From assembly GCA_036489885.1 (NCBI GenBank), contig DASXEW010000003.1:1612001-1676000 (forward strand): 64,000 bases of DNA, in the 5' to 3' direction. Below are positions 17,397 to 25,990 of the stretch, piece by piece (position 1 is the first letter of the stretch; each line of letters begins with the position of its first letter). A program made the position numbers and the translations under genes. The notes below the pieces were generated by a model, which saw only the letters and a program-made list of their open reading frames with translations, ran no database searches and was not told the origin of the DNA. This stretch comes from Candidatus Baltobacteraceae bacterium. Its GTDB lineage: Bacteria; Vulcanimicrobiota; Vulcanimicrobiia; Vulcanimicrobiales; Vulcanimicrobiaceae.

Positions 17397-18542
17397 CTAG
17401 CCGGGAAGCGGCGACATGATCACGGCCGACCCGACCGGTGTGGTTAAATGGCGCTCCTTGAGGATGCCTTCCGCAAATTGCGGCATGATGGCATCCGTCC
17501 GCAATTTATCGACGTCGATCGAGTGCACGGAGTGCAAGAACGCGGCGTCGTTCTGGATGAGCTGCAGCGTCTCAGGCGTGAAGATGAACGGCATAGTAAG
17601 GCGTTCCTTGGCGTTGTTCTGATCGGGGAATTTCCCGTAGAGTGCGCTCGCCATTGTTTTGTTCGTAAAGCCCGTCGTTTGATCGGTCGCCATTGCGACG
17701 ATCTCCGAAGCATTCTTTGGGTTGGCGAGATAGCGCTGCGCATCCAGCTCGGCCTTAAGCCAACCTTGGACGACATCGGGTCGCGACTGTATGAGATCCG
17801 CGCGCATCGTCAGGTAGCCGCTATCGGGTTCGCCGATGCTGAAGCCCGAAGCAACGCGCTTAGCATAGCCTTCTTGAATGATGTGCGACGCGGTCGGCTC
17901 CCACAGCACGGCAGCGTCGAGCTTGCCGGAACGAAAGCCGCTCGTGATCACTTCGATATTCTGATTGAGGTAGGAATCCGGCTTGACCCCCAGCTTTTGG
18001 AATGCCGCTTGTGCGAAGCGGTCGGCACAGCTGCCTTTGGGAACCGCGACCGTCTTCCCGGTCAGCCATTTGAGAGCTACGATCGGGCTCGAGAAAGTCG
18101 GCGCATCGTTGCGCACGAGTAGAATGTTGCACTCATCGTGGCCGACGCCGAGCACTGCTACCATGCGAATGTCCGCGACGCTTTCTTTCGTCGTCGACAC
18201 GATCGCAGGCATGTCGCCCATGTAGCCGATGTGCTGTTTGCCGGCGAGCATGTTGTTCACGATAATCGCGCCTTGCAAGCCGATTTGGAATTCGACCGTC
18301 GACCCGGCGGGCAAGTACTTCTCGTAGAACTTCTTGCCTCGCATTACGACACCCGACCACGACTCGGTGTAATACGGCTGGTATCCCACGACCAGATGTA
18401 CGGGCTGTCCCGGCTTCCCGAAATCCAATCCCTGATCGGAATACGTCGGCGTAGGCGCAGTTGTGAGGAGAAGTGTTGCGCATATTGCACCGACAGTCCA
18501 CAGCTGTACCGACTTCAGTGCGCGGACGAGATGAACGGCCAT
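17397..18542 (-). CDS. ABC transporter substrate-binding protein, NrtA/SsuA/TauA-like
   Basis: Periplasmic binding protein of the importer, 381 aa, first gene of its operon. A signal peptide (WTVGAICATLLLTTAPTPTYS) precedes two alpha/beta lobes. Segments such as VHLVVGYQPYY, GLQGAIIVNNMLAGK and IGYMGDMPAI belong to the nitrate/sulfonate/taurine/bicarbonate group. The C-terminal part (SGFRSGKLDAAVLWEP) is the usual hinge region. The ligand cannot be read from sequence; the neighbouring oxygenase and TauE/SafE exporter make a sulfonate or aromatic acid attractive. A good SD (AGGGGGG) precedes the ATG. Confidence 0.85.
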   Translation of the reverse strand: MAVHLVRALKSVQLWTVGAICATLLLTTAPTPTYSDQGLDFGKPGQPVHLVVGYQPYYTESWSGVVMRGKKFYEKYLPAGSTVEFQIGLQGAIIVNNMLAGKQHIGYMGDMPAIVSTTKESVADIRMVAVLGVGHDECNILLVRNDAPTFSSPIVALKWLTGKTVAVPKGSCADRFAQAAFQKLGVKPDSYLNQNIEVITSGFRSGKLDAAVLWEPTASHIIQEGYAKRVASGFSIGEPDSGYLTMRADLIQSRPDVVQGWLKAELDAQRYLANPKNASEIVAMATDQTTGFTNKTMASALYGKFPDQNNAKERLTMPFIFTPETLQLIQNDAAFLHSVHSIDVDKLRTDAIMPQFAEGILKERHLTTPVGSAVIMSPLPG

Positions 18543-18637
18543 AAATCCCCCCTACCTAAACAGCGCCAAAAAAAGATTCTTTTAGTGCCGACCAAAACAT
18601 ATCAAGTGCGACCTAAATCTCCTTCACGGTTGAATGT
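18543..18637. promoter_or_regulatory. Divergent promoter region between importer operon and oxygenase/regulator genes
   Basis: A 95-base AT-richer gap separates two divergent transcription units, so promoters for both must lie here. On the minus strand TTTAGGT occurs twice, about 55 bases apart, the second one next to the SD of the binding-protein gene. I see no clear -35/-10 pair on either strand. It is the most likely target of the response regulator encoded at 21319. Confidence 0.4.
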
Positions 18638-18937
18638 ATGCGCGATTGGCCTAATCCGGTGTATCGCGGCACGCTCGAAGAAGCGTGTGCAGCGGTTCCA
18701 ACATATCCGTTCGTTGAACGAATTGGTTTGGAAGTCGAATCGATCGAAGCACCGCACGAAAAAATTGTTTTGCAACCGACATACGATGTCGGACTTCCGC
18801 CATGGTCGGGAGATTACGCGCGATGCTCCGATGCAGGCTTCGATCGGATCTTTCTCGTGCTTCGCGTTGCGAAAGGCTATCCGGGTTCGATGACGTGCGG
18901 CCATTATCCGGACGATTTTCCGACCGGGCGCCGCTGA
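18638..18937 (+). CDS. Small conserved-looking protein of unknown function
   Basis: A 99-aa soluble protein without signal peptide or membrane segment. The composition and codon pattern look coding, and it ends 10 bases before the histidine kinase start in the same direction. The C-terminal part contains CGHYPDDFPTGRR. I do not recognise the family. Its position in the divergent gap between importer and sensor genes suggests a role in the same pathway. A minus-strand frame over the same DNA is Arg-rich and unconvincing. The SD is weak. Confidence 0.55.
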   Translation: MRDWPNPVYRGTLEEACAAVPTYPFVERIGLEVESIEAPHEKIVLQPTYDVGLPPWSGDYARCSDAGFDRIFLVLRVAKGYPGSMTCGHYPDDFPTGRR

Positions 18938-18947
18938 GAGCAAAGCG

Positions 18948-20567
18948 ATGGCAAAACGGAGGCCGGAACCTGATCTCACCGCGCAGTCGTTAGCCGTCCG
19001 TTGCGCGCGCCTGCAGCTTCAGGCTGAAGCGACGCTCGAAATCAACCGCACGATCTGCAACGCCGACGATCTCGATGAGCTCTTGATGCTGATCGCCGAG
19101 CGCTGTCGTGACCTCTTTCAGTGCGAGGTTGCCGGGTTCGCGCTGCTTCAGGATCAGGAACCGCACATCGCATGGCGCGCATGGAGTGGTTGCCGGACCG
19201 ATTATCGCAATGTCATCTTTCCAAAGCGCGGCGGCATTGCGGGACGGGCCATGTCGAGCCGCAAGCCGGTGATACTACATGATCTCAACCGGCGAAAAGA
19301 CGCGGCTTCTGAATTTCCGATCTCGTTCGCCGAGGGTCTACGGTCCGTATTAGGCGTCCCACTCGAGATAATGAATGCTCCGAGCGGCTGCCTGATGATC
19401 GGCTATCGTCATATTCACGATTTTGCACAGGACGAAATCGACTCGCTGTGCAGCTTTGCATCGCAAGCAGCGATCGCGGTTGAAAACGCGCGGCTCTACG
19501 AGACGTTGCGAAGCGAGCAAGCTCGACTTGAGAGCGTCGTGCAGAGCATAAACGAGGGATTGATCCTCGTCGATCTCGATGAGCGCCTGGCCTACGTCAA
19601 TCGCCAAGCCCGCGCCCTGCTGCGACTCGGCGACGACGAGCCGCTCAAATTGGATCTGGCCGGATTCTTCGAACGAATCGCGCGCCAGTCTACCGATCCG
19701 ACCGGCGTGCGCGAGGAGCTTACCAAGCTCGATGCCGTCGCGAGTGGATTTCCGACGCTGGACGTGCAGCTCTCCGGCTCGCCGGCCGTCGCTATTCGTT
19801 TAACGCGATTCGTCGTCTACGATTCAAAAGGCGAGAGATTGGGCCGCGGGTTCCTGTGCCGCGACGTAACCTCGGAACGTCAGGTCGACGCGATGAAATC
19901 GGAAGTTATCTCGCTCGTCTCGCATGAGCTGCGTACCCCGCTCGCGCTGATACGCGGATATGCGTCGGCGCTATTGGACGGGACGAAATCCCGCGGTGCA
20001 GCTTTACGCCGGGAATATCTCACGACCATCGACACCGAAAGCTCGAGGCTTGACGAGCTCGTGCGTAAGCTCACCGACGTCAGCAAGTTGGATCAAGGCT
20101 TGCTCGATCTCGACATGCACGACGTCGATCCGATTGCGCTGGTTCGCGCAGTCGTCGGGCGTTGGCGTAAAGCAACTTCACAGCGCACGTTTACGCTGCG
20201 AGTCACGAATCGGCTTGCGGCGGTTCGCATCGATCGAAAGCGCATCGAGCAAGTCCTGGACAATCTTTTGAGCAATGCCGTGAAGTATTCACCGCAGGAC
20301 TCTGCAATAGCACTGGGCGTCGAACGGCATTTGGATTCCGTCGTGTTTTCCGTGACGGATCGTGGACCCGGGATTCCGGCCGATCAGCGTCAACGCGTCT
20401 TCGAACGATTCTTCCGCGCGCAGGTACGCGGACGCAAGCGCGACGGCAGCGGTCTCGGCTTGTACATCGCACGCGGGATCGTCAGCGCGCACGGCGGCCG
20501 GATCTGGCTCGATTCGAAAAGTGCACGCGGGACGACCGTGTTCTTTTCGGTTCCGTTCGAACACTGA
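18948..20567 (+). CDS. Sensor histidine kinase with GAF and PAS-like domains
   Basis: 539-aa soluble two-component sensor. About residues 20-185 form a GAF domain (LLMLIAERCRDLF to ASQAAIAVENARLYE), about 190-305 a PAS-like domain, and then HisKA with SHELRTPLALIRGYAS (phospho-His near residue 326). The HATPase domain has NLLSNAVKYSP, DRGPGIP, FERFFR and GSGLGLYIA. There is no membrane segment, so it senses a cytoplasmic signal. It overlaps the TauE/SafE gene by one base; the response regulator follows. It probably controls the importer and oxygenase genes (inference from position). Confidence 0.9.
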   Translation: MAKRRPEPDLTAQSLAVRCARLQLQAEATLEINRTICNADDLDELLMLIAERCRDLFQCEVAGFALLQDQEPHIAWRAWSGCRTDYRNVIFPKRGGIAGRAMSSRKPVILHDLNRRKDAASEFPISFAEGLRSVLGVPLEIMNAPSGCLMIGYRHIHDFAQDEIDSLCSFASQAAIAVENARLYETLRSEQARLESVVQSINEGLILVDLDERLAYVNRQARALLRLGDDEPLKLDLAGFFERIARQSTDPTGVREELTKLDAVASGFPTLDVQLSGSPAVAIRLTRFVVYDSKGERLGRGFLCRDVTSERQVDAMKSEVISLVSHELRTPLALIRGYASALLDGTKSRGAALRREYLTTIDTESSRLDELVRKLTDVSKLDQGLLDLDMHDVDPIALVRAVVGRWRKATSQRTFTLRVTNRLAAVRIDRKRIEQVLDNLLSNAVKYSPQDSAIALGVERHLDSVVFSVTDRGPGIPADQRQRVFERFFRAQVRGRKRDGSGLGLYIARGIVSAHGGRIWLDSKSARGTTVFFSVPFEH

Positions 20568-21316
20568 TGCTCGCCGTTCTCGCCGGCACGAGCGCGGTTG
20601 GCGTCTCGATCGGACTCGTCGGTATCGGGGGAATTTTCTTGATCCCGCTGCTCGTGTGGTTTGGGCTTCCGCTGGAGACTGCGATCGGGACATCGCTGCT
20701 AACCTTTACCGTAGCCGGAGTCGTTGCCACGATCGTGTACGCGATGCACGGCTCGATCGATTGGCGTGCCGCGTTGATCACGAGTGCCGGAAGTCTTGCG
20801 AGCGGCGCGTTCGGCGCCAAGCTCAGCGCGATGCTCCCGGATCGCACCGTAACGGCGTGCTTCGCGACGTTTCTTTTGTTGACGGGCCTCTTTGCGCTGT
20901 TCGGGCGTCGATTCTTCGGTCACACGGAGACCTCTCGCCCGTTGAGTGTCCCCATACTCGTTGTTTGCGGCATCCTCACCGGTATCGGTTCAGGACTTAC
21001 CGGCGTCGGCGGGCCGGCGCTTCTGGTCCCGCTGCTCTTGCTCGCCGGTGCATCGCCGGCAGTTGCGGTTGCAATCAGCCAGCCGAACGCGATCTTCTCG
21101 GCCGCATCGGGCGCGACGGGACACATTCTGCTGGGGCACGTCGATTTTCACTTAGCCGGATACCTCTCAGTTTTTTGCGCGATCGGCGTGGTCGCAGGTG
21201 CGATTGCGTACCGGTACGTCAGCGCCGAGCGACTACGAACGATCGTAGGCGTTGCAGTTCTCGGTCTTGCGGTCTGGCTGATCGGGAAACTGCTCGTTGC
21301 CGGTGAAGGTCTTTAG
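20567..21316 (+). CDS. TauE/SafE family anion (sulfite) exporter-like membrane protein
   Basis: 249-aa polytopic protein with about eight membrane segments and the two inverted Gly-rich repeats of the family: SIGLVGIGGIFLIPLLVWFG near the start and SGLTGVGGPALLVPLLLL in the middle. Relatives export sulfite, sulfoacetate or other organic anions. Its gene sits inside the two-component operon and next to the importer and Rieske oxygenase, as expected if desulfonation releases sulfite that must leave the cell (inference). ATG 20567 overlaps the kinase stop. Confidence 0.88.
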   Translation: MLAVLAGTSAVGVSIGLVGIGGIFLIPLLVWFGLPLETAIGTSLLTFTVAGVVATIVYAMHGSIDWRAALITSAGSLASGAFGAKLSAMLPDRTVTACFATFLLLTGLFALFGRRFFGHTETSRPLSVPILVVCGILTGIGSGLTGVGGPALLVPLLLLAGASPAVAVAISQPNAIFSAASGATGHILLGHVDFHLAGYLSVFCAIGVVAGAIAYRYVSAERLRTIVGVAVLGLAVWLIGKLLVAGEGL

Positions 21317-21318
21317 GC

Positions 21319-22017
21319 GTGCCGATTACCGTACTCGTTGCAGACGATGAAGAAGGTCTGGTTCGCCTGCTTAGCTCCGAGCTCGAGCTGGCGGGCTATA
21401 GCGTACTCGCGGCCGAGGACGGAATTCGCGCCGTTGAGGTTGCCGCCAAGCGCGATCCCGACGTTATCATTTTGGATATCATGATGCCGGGCAAAGACGG
21501 TTTTGCCGTGTGCGAGGAGATTCGTGATTTCTCGTACGCGCCGATCATTATGCTCTCGGCGCGCGGACAGGAGAGCGACAAAGTACAGGCGCTGAACATC
21601 GGCGCCGACGACTACCTTACGAAGCCTTTCGGCATGAGCGAGCTGTTGGCTCGCGTCGGCGCCGCCGTGCGACGAACCCGTATCGCGCAAGGCGAGGTTC
21701 AACGCGCGCCGTTACGGATCGGCAAGATCACGATCGATTTTGCCGCGCGTCAAGTGCGAAAAGATGGTCAGCCGGTCAAATTGACGACGACCGAATACAA
21801 GCTGTTGTGCGCGCTCGCAAAAAGCCCGGGACGTGTCTTTTCGCATGAGGCGCTGCTCAACACGGTTTGGGGCCCTGAATATACGGACCAAACGGAATAT
21901 TTGTGGGTGTATATGGGACGTCTTCGCAATCGATTGGAAGACGACGTAAATCACCCGAAAGTAATCGTAACGGTACCCGGTGTCGGCTACCGTTTTGACC
22001 CCGATGGAGCTGCGTAG
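21319..22017 (+). CDS. OmpR/PhoB-family response regulator
   Basis: 232-aa regulator with a receiver domain (acidic pair ADDEE, phospho-Asp near residue 53 in ILDIMMPG, Thr/Ser switch, Lys near 102 in YLTKPFG). A winged-helix DNA-binding domain follows (VKLTTTEYKLLCALA, YLWVYMGRLRNRLE, GVGYRF). It follows the TauE/SafE gene by 2 bases and is the obvious partner of the kinase at 18948. Likely targets are the divergent region 18543-18637 and the gap 22018-22099. The GTG start at 21319 gives the standard N-terminus. Confidence 0.92.
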   Translation: MPITVLVADDEEGLVRLLSSELELAGYSVLAAEDGIRAVEVAAKRDPDVIILDIMMPGKDGFAVCEEIRDFSYAPIIMLSARGQESDKVQALNIGADDYLTKPFGMSELLARVGAAVRRTRIAQGEVQRAPLRIGKITIDFAARQVRKDGQPVKLTTTEYKLLCALAKSPGRVFSHEALLNTVWGPEYTDQTEYLWVYMGRLRNRLEDDVNHPKVIVTVPGVGYRFDPDGAA

Positions 22018-22034
22018 AAGGCGGCGCTGTTTAG

Positions 22035-22048
22035 GCTCTATTTAGAGC
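22035..22048. promoter_or_regulatory. Perfect 14-bp palindrome upstream of the Rieske oxygenase genes
   Basis: GCTCTATTTAGAGC has 6-bp arms and a 2-base centre and lies 52 bases before the oxygenase alpha-subunit start, in the 82-base gap after the response regulator. It could be an operator or a short transcript hairpin. The gap otherwise holds a strong SD (GGAGG at 22088-22092). Confidence 0.35.
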
Positions 22049-22099
22049 GGGGTGCTACGATTGCTTGGAGAAACCCGCCCTGCTTCCGGAGGAAACAGA

Positions 22100-23296
22100 A
22101 TGGCGCGAACGCCTGCGCAGTGGACATCACAACCGCCCGTGCCGTCGACGCATTACGTCGATCCATCCGTGTACACGGATCCGCAAATCTTTGCGGAAGA
22201 ACGCGAGAAGATTTTCGCAAAGACATGGTTCCTCGCGTGTCACGAGAGCGAGATTCCGGAAAAATACGATTATCGAACGTTCCGCCATCCTGCCGGCCGC
22301 AATCTAATGATCGTGCGCGGTGACGACATGCAGGTCCGCGCGTTTTACAACGTTTGCCCGCATCGCGGCAACACGATCCTCTACAATCCCTCCGGCAACG
22401 CCAAGCATCTGATCTGCATCTTCCATGCCTTTGCGTTCGACTCACGCGGAAGCTGCGTCGATATCCCGCGCGAGAAAGCCGGCTATCAGGAACGGTTGAG
22501 TAAAGACGATTTCGGTCTGCGGACCGTGCGCTGCGAGACAGGTTTCGGCGGATTCGTCTACGTGGCGCTTGATGAGTCGGTCGAGAGTCTGAGCGATTTC
22601 ATCGGACACGCCCTGGACGGCATGCTCGAGAGCCTGAACATGGAGCCGCTGGAAGTGTTCAGCTTCCACCGCGCGCAAGTCGATACCAACTTCAAGCTAT
22701 GGCATGATACGAACAGCGAGTTCTACCACGATTACATGCACTATCACAACCGCCAGACGAGCATGTTGCAGCCTGGATACTTCGAGCGGCGCTATACGCC
22801 GTTCAAGAACGGACATGCGGAAGTCGGCGATCAGATCGTCAACTACGAAGCCTACGAAGGCTACAAAGGGCGCGACCTTTCGTTCCCGGGCATGAAGATG
22901 AACCAATGGAAGATGGTCGATCTTTTCCCAGGAATGACATACAATCTGCGCGGCTCGTCGTTGCGCATCGACACGGTGATGCCGGTTTCGGCGACGAGCA
23001 CGTTCGTCGAGTATCGCGGCTTGGGCCTCAAGCGTGACACTCCTGATGAGCGCGCAAAGCGCGTTCACGACTACAACTCGATTTGGGGCCCCTTCGGACG
23101 CAATCTGCACGAAGACTTGCTCGGCGTTCACGGTCAAGGTAAGGCGCTCGGTCGCGGTCAGACCTACATCGTGCAAGCTCGCGAAGAAGATCGTACGATT
23201 CACGACGAGATCGGCATGCGCCATTTCTACGCCGAGTGGAGTGCGCGTATGGGACGGCCGTCGAGCGGAAACGGCAACGGTTCGCATGGCGGTTGA
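22100..23296 (+). CDS. Rieske non-heme iron oxygenase, alpha (large) subunit
   Basis: Catalytic subunit of a ring-hydroxylating or desulfonating oxygenase, 398 aa. The Rieske [2Fe-2S] site is Cys86-x-His88 and Cys106-x2-His109 with standard 17-residue spacing. Mononuclear iron ligands are expected in FYHDYMHYH (His210, His214 or His216) and at Asp339 in LHEDLLGVHGQ. ATG 22100 has GGAGG 8 bases upstream and is chosen over an upstream start at 22052. Beta subunit, reductase and ferredoxin follow at once. Overall gene order resembles methanesulfonate and aromatic-acid oxygenases; the substrate is not proven. Confidence 0.88.
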   Translation: MARTPAQWTSQPPVPSTHYVDPSVYTDPQIFAEEREKIFAKTWFLACHESEIPEKYDYRTFRHPAGRNLMIVRGDDMQVRAFYNVCPHRGNTILYNPSGNAKHLICIFHAFAFDSRGSCVDIPREKAGYQERLSKDDFGLRTVRCETGFGGFVYVALDESVESLSDFIGHALDGMLESLNMEPLEVFSFHRAQVDTNFKLWHDTNSEFYHDYMHYHNRQTSMLQPGYFERRYTPFKNGHAEVGDQIVNYEAYEGYKGRDLSFPGMKMNQWKMVDLFPGMTYNLRGSSLRIDTVMPVSATSTFVEYRGLGLKRDTPDERAKRVHDYNSIWGPFGRNLHEDLLGVHGQGKALGRGQTYIVQAREEDRTIHDEIGMRHFYAEWSARMGRPSSGNGNGSHGG

Positions 23297-23777
23297 GACG
23301 CTGGCGTCCGGCGAAGACCGCGCTTTTCGCTCCGTCAGCGAGTTCTTGTATCGTGCATGCTTGATGCTCGACGCACGGAATTTCAAAGACTGGTTGGACG
23401 TGTGCGCCGAGGGGTTCACGTACGTCATTTGCGCCTTCAGCCCGGAGATTCGGCGTGACATGGTTTTCCTGGATCTCGACTTGGAAGGCATGACGACGCT
23501 CGTCAAACATTTGCCGCGCCATAATACCGATCAATCCACGTTTACGCGTCATATGACGGTCTACACCGCCGAGTTCGACGCGCCCGGAACGACGTGCAAA
23601 GCGCTTTCCAGCGTAGCCGTATATCGCACCGAGCTCGATGGTGGAACGACGCATCTCTTTGCGCTGGGCCGTTACCACGACACCCTGAAAATGACTCCCG
23701 GCGGTTGGCGTTTTACGGCGCGCGAGGTTCGCCTCGAAACACGGAACCTTGGCATCGGAACCCACTACCCACTCTAA
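23286..23777 (+). CDS. Ring-hydroxylating oxygenase beta (small) subunit
   Basis: 163-aa SnoaL/NTF2-fold subunit that stabilises the alpha3-beta3 oxygenase. Segments such as SVSEFLYRACLMLDARNFKDW at the N-terminus, MTTLVKHLPRHNTDQS in the middle and ARFTAREVRLET-like GWRFTAREVRLET at the end fit the family. ATG 23286 starts 11 bases inside the alpha gene; a longer frame starting at 23034 is only overlap with alpha. Its presence places the enzyme in the two-subunit hydroxylase classes. Confidence 0.85.
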   Translation: MAVETLASGEDRAFRSVSEFLYRACLMLDARNFKDWLDVCAEGFTYVICAFSPEIRRDMVFLDLDLEGMTTLVKHLPRHNTDQSTFTRHMTVYTAEFDAPGTTCKALSSVAVYRTELDGGTTHLFALGRYHDTLKMTPGGWRFTAREVRLETRNLGIGTHYPL

Positions 23778-24822
23778 AACGCATAGCGTCGTCGTCAGCG
23801 CCAGGGGCGAGACGCGCGAATTCGCGTGCGCCGAAGACGAGCGGATCCTCTATGCCGGACTGCGTGCCGGATTGCCGTTGCCGTACGAATGCGCGAGCGG
23901 GACCTGTGGTACGTGCAAGGCGGCAGTCAACGAAGGCACGACGCTCTATGCGTGGGACGCTGCTCCCGGACGCAAATATACGCGTGCCGAGCGCAACGAG
24001 GTATTGACTTGCCAAAGCTTCGCGCTCTCGGCGCTCACGCTGACGCTTCCGGGCGCGTTTGTGGCGAAGCCTGCGCGGATTGCGCCGGAGTACTTCTCGG
24101 GGACGATGGCGCGTTCGCGACTGCTCGTTCCCGACGTCATCGAGTTTGACGTCGAACTCAACCACCCGATGTCGTTCGACGCCGGTCAATTCGTGTTGCT
24201 TGAAGTCGAGGACGTCAGAGGTGCGCGGTCCTATTCGATGGTAAACTTCGAGCCCGAGTCGCGCGTCTTGCGTTTCCTCGTCAAGCGTTTTCCGGGCGGC
24301 GCGCTGACGGAGTGGATGTTCTCGCATCCGCTCGATGGGACGCAGGTCAGGATTTTCGGGCCGCTGGGACGCGCGTCGTTTGATTCGGACGAGATTCGCC
24401 ATGTCGTGTGCATTGCGGGTGGTTCGGGAATCGCCGGGATGATGTCGATCCTCGAAAGCGGAAAGCGCGACGACCATTTTGACCGCCACGACATGCGGGT
24501 ATTCTTCGGGGTTCGCACGTTGCAAGACGCATTCTATCTCGATGAGCTGAAAGCGCACGCCCGGAGATTTTCCGATCGCATGCGCATAACGCTCGGCCTC
24601 TCGCACGAAGAACCCTCGGAGGCGGCGAGAGTCCAACATCCGGAGCTCGAATTCGATCAGGGGTTTATTCACGAGATCGTAAAGCGCGCGCTAGCGGAGT
24701 CGCCCGCGGAAACGACGATCTACGTCGCGGGTCCGCCGCCGATGGTCGATGCGACGTTGCGGATGTTGCTGCTCGAGCTGAAGCACAGCGGAAGTCAAAT
24801 CCGCTATGATAAGTTCAGCTGA
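23749..24822 (+). CDS. Oxygenase reductase: plant-type [2Fe-2S] ferredoxin domain fused to FAD/NAD(P) domains
   Basis: 357-aa electron-transfer flavoprotein. The N-terminal ferredoxin domain has Cys48, Cys53, Cys56 and Cys88 (YECASGTCGTC ... LTCQ). An FAD-binding barrel with RSYSMVNF follows, and then an NAD domain with AGGSGIAGMMS and YVAGPPPMVDA. It passes electrons from NAD(P)H to the Rieske ferredoxin encoded next. The start is TTG 23749, 29 bases inside the beta gene; no better codon keeps the conserved N-terminus. A separate Rieske ferredoxin plus this type of reductase makes a three-component (naphthalene-dioxygenase-like) chain. Confidence 0.9.
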   Translation: MASEPTTHSKTHSVVVSARGETREFACAEDERILYAGLRAGLPLPYECASGTCGTCKAAVNEGTTLYAWDAAPGRKYTRAERNEVLTCQSFALSALTLTLPGAFVAKPARIAPEYFSGTMARSRLLVPDVIEFDVELNHPMSFDAGQFVLLEVEDVRGARSYSMVNFEPESRVLRFLVKRFPGGALTEWMFSHPLDGTQVRIFGPLGRASFDSDEIRHVVCIAGGSGIAGMMSILESGKRDDHFDRHDMRVFFGVRTLQDAFYLDELKAHARRFSDRMRITLGLSHEEPSEAARVQHPELEFDQGFIHEIVKRALAESPAETTIYVAGPPPMVDATLRMLLLELKHSGSQIRYDKFS

Positions 24823-25133
24823 TGGGTTGGGACCGTGTTTCCGGCGCCGAGAATCTGGCGCCCGGTAAGATGCAACAGCTCGCGACCGAGGGCGGCAACG
24901 ACGTACTGATCTTGAACGGCGCGGGCACGTTCTACGCTTGTCAGGCGATCTGTCCGCACATGGACACGCCGCTCGAAGAGGGTATGTTCGATGGCGAAAC
25001 GCTGACGTGCCATCAGCATTTGTGGCAATGGGATATTGCAACCGGCGATCCGAAGGGGTTATCGGAATCTCCACTCGAGTGCCTGCGTGTTAAGAATGAA
25101 GATGGCGCCGTCATGGTCTGGCGCGACGACTGA
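24822..25133 (+). CDS. Rieske [2Fe-2S] ferredoxin, oxygenase electron carrier
   Basis: 103-aa soluble Rieske ferredoxin with Cys44-x-His46 (CPHMDTPLEEG) and Cys63-x2-His66 (CHQH), spacing 16. It carries electrons from the reductase to the oxygenase. ATG 24822 overlaps the reductase stop (TGATG), so all four oxygenase genes are one translational unit. It ends 14 bases before folP; whether folP is co-transcribed is unclear. Confidence 0.92.
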   Translation: MGWDRVSGAENLAPGKMQQLATEGGNDVLILNGAGTFYACQAICPHMDTPLEEGMFDGETLTCHQHLWQWDIATGDPKGLSESPLECLRVKNEDGAVMVWRDD

Positions 25134-25147
25134 TAACCGAAACCACC

Positions 25148-25990
25148 GTGATTCGCGGTAGCTTGAATCTGCGCGGACGCTCGCTGGAATGGGGCGTCCG
25201 CACGTATGTAATGGGCGTCGTCAACATCACGCCTGATTCGTTCTCGAAAGACGGGACGAGCGATCCGGACGCGGCGACTGCGATCGCCGTTCATCAGCGC
25301 GATGCGGGCGCCGACATTCTCGACTTCGGGGCCGAGTCGACGCGTCCGGGACATCAACCGATCGACGAAGCGACCGAGCTCTCGCGCCTCATGCCGGTGC
25401 TCGGGCGCTTTCGAGCGCAGGACCAATCGACGATCCTTTCGATCGACACGTTCAAGCCGGCGGTGTTTCGTCGCGCGCACGCGGCGGGCGGTGACATTCT
25501 CAATTCGATCTGGGGGCTTGACGAGGCGCTCCTGGAGGTTGCGATCGAATGCGACGCACCGGTCATTGCGATGCATAACAAATCGGTGGCTGTCTATCGC
25601 AACGTGGTGGACGAAGTGCTAGCATCGTTAGATGCAACGGCGCAGCGGGCGGTACGTCGTGGTATGAAAACCCAGAACGTCATTCTCGATCCCGGAATCG
25701 GCTTCGGAAAAACTGCCGATCACAATCTCGAGCTGCTCGCCGCGCTGGATCGATTGGTCGCGCTCGGCTTCCCAACGATTCTCGGGACATCGCGAAAGTC
25801 AACGATCGGCAAGCTTACGGGGAAGCCGGTAACAGATCGGGTTTACGGAACCGCCGCGACGCTCGCGCTCGCGGCCGCAGCGGGGATCGACATCGTGCGC
25901 GTCCATGACGTCGCGCCGGCACGCGACGTCGTTCGCGTTGCGGATGCGATTGCTCGCAAGTGGCGGCCCGAAGATTGGGGTGCGCAGTGA
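25148..25990 (+). CDS. folP: Dihydropteroate synthase (FolP)
   Basis: Condenses p-aminobenzoate with the pterin pyrophosphate to dihydropteroate; the target of sulfonamides. The 280-aa TIM barrel has MGVVNITPDSFSKDG (pterin/phosphate loop), ADILDFGAESTRPG, LDPGIGFGKT and LGTSRKSTIG. All are intact. The GTG start at 25148 is followed by a short basic leader. folB starts in a GTGA overlap at its end, giving folP-folB-folK in pathway-related order. Confidence 0.95.
   Translation: MIRGSLNLRGRSLEWGVRTYVMGVVNITPDSFSKDGTSDPDAATAIAVHQRDAGADILDFGAESTRPGHQPIDEATELSRLMPVLGRFRAQDQSTILSIDTFKPAVFRRAHAAGGDILNSIWGLDEALLEVAIECDAPVIAMHNKSVAVYRNVVDEVLASLDATAQRAVRRGMKTQNVILDPGIGFGKTADHNLELLAALDRLVALGFPTILGTSRKSTIGKLTGKPVTDRVYGTAATLALAAAAGIDIVRVHDVAPARDVVRVADAIARKWRPEDWGAQ

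Noticed and set aside
22100-23296. Direct assignment of the oxygenase as methanesulfonate monooxygenase MsmA
   Set aside because: Gene order is similar, but the Rieske spacing is the ordinary 17 residues, so only a general sulfonate or aromatic-acid role is proposed.
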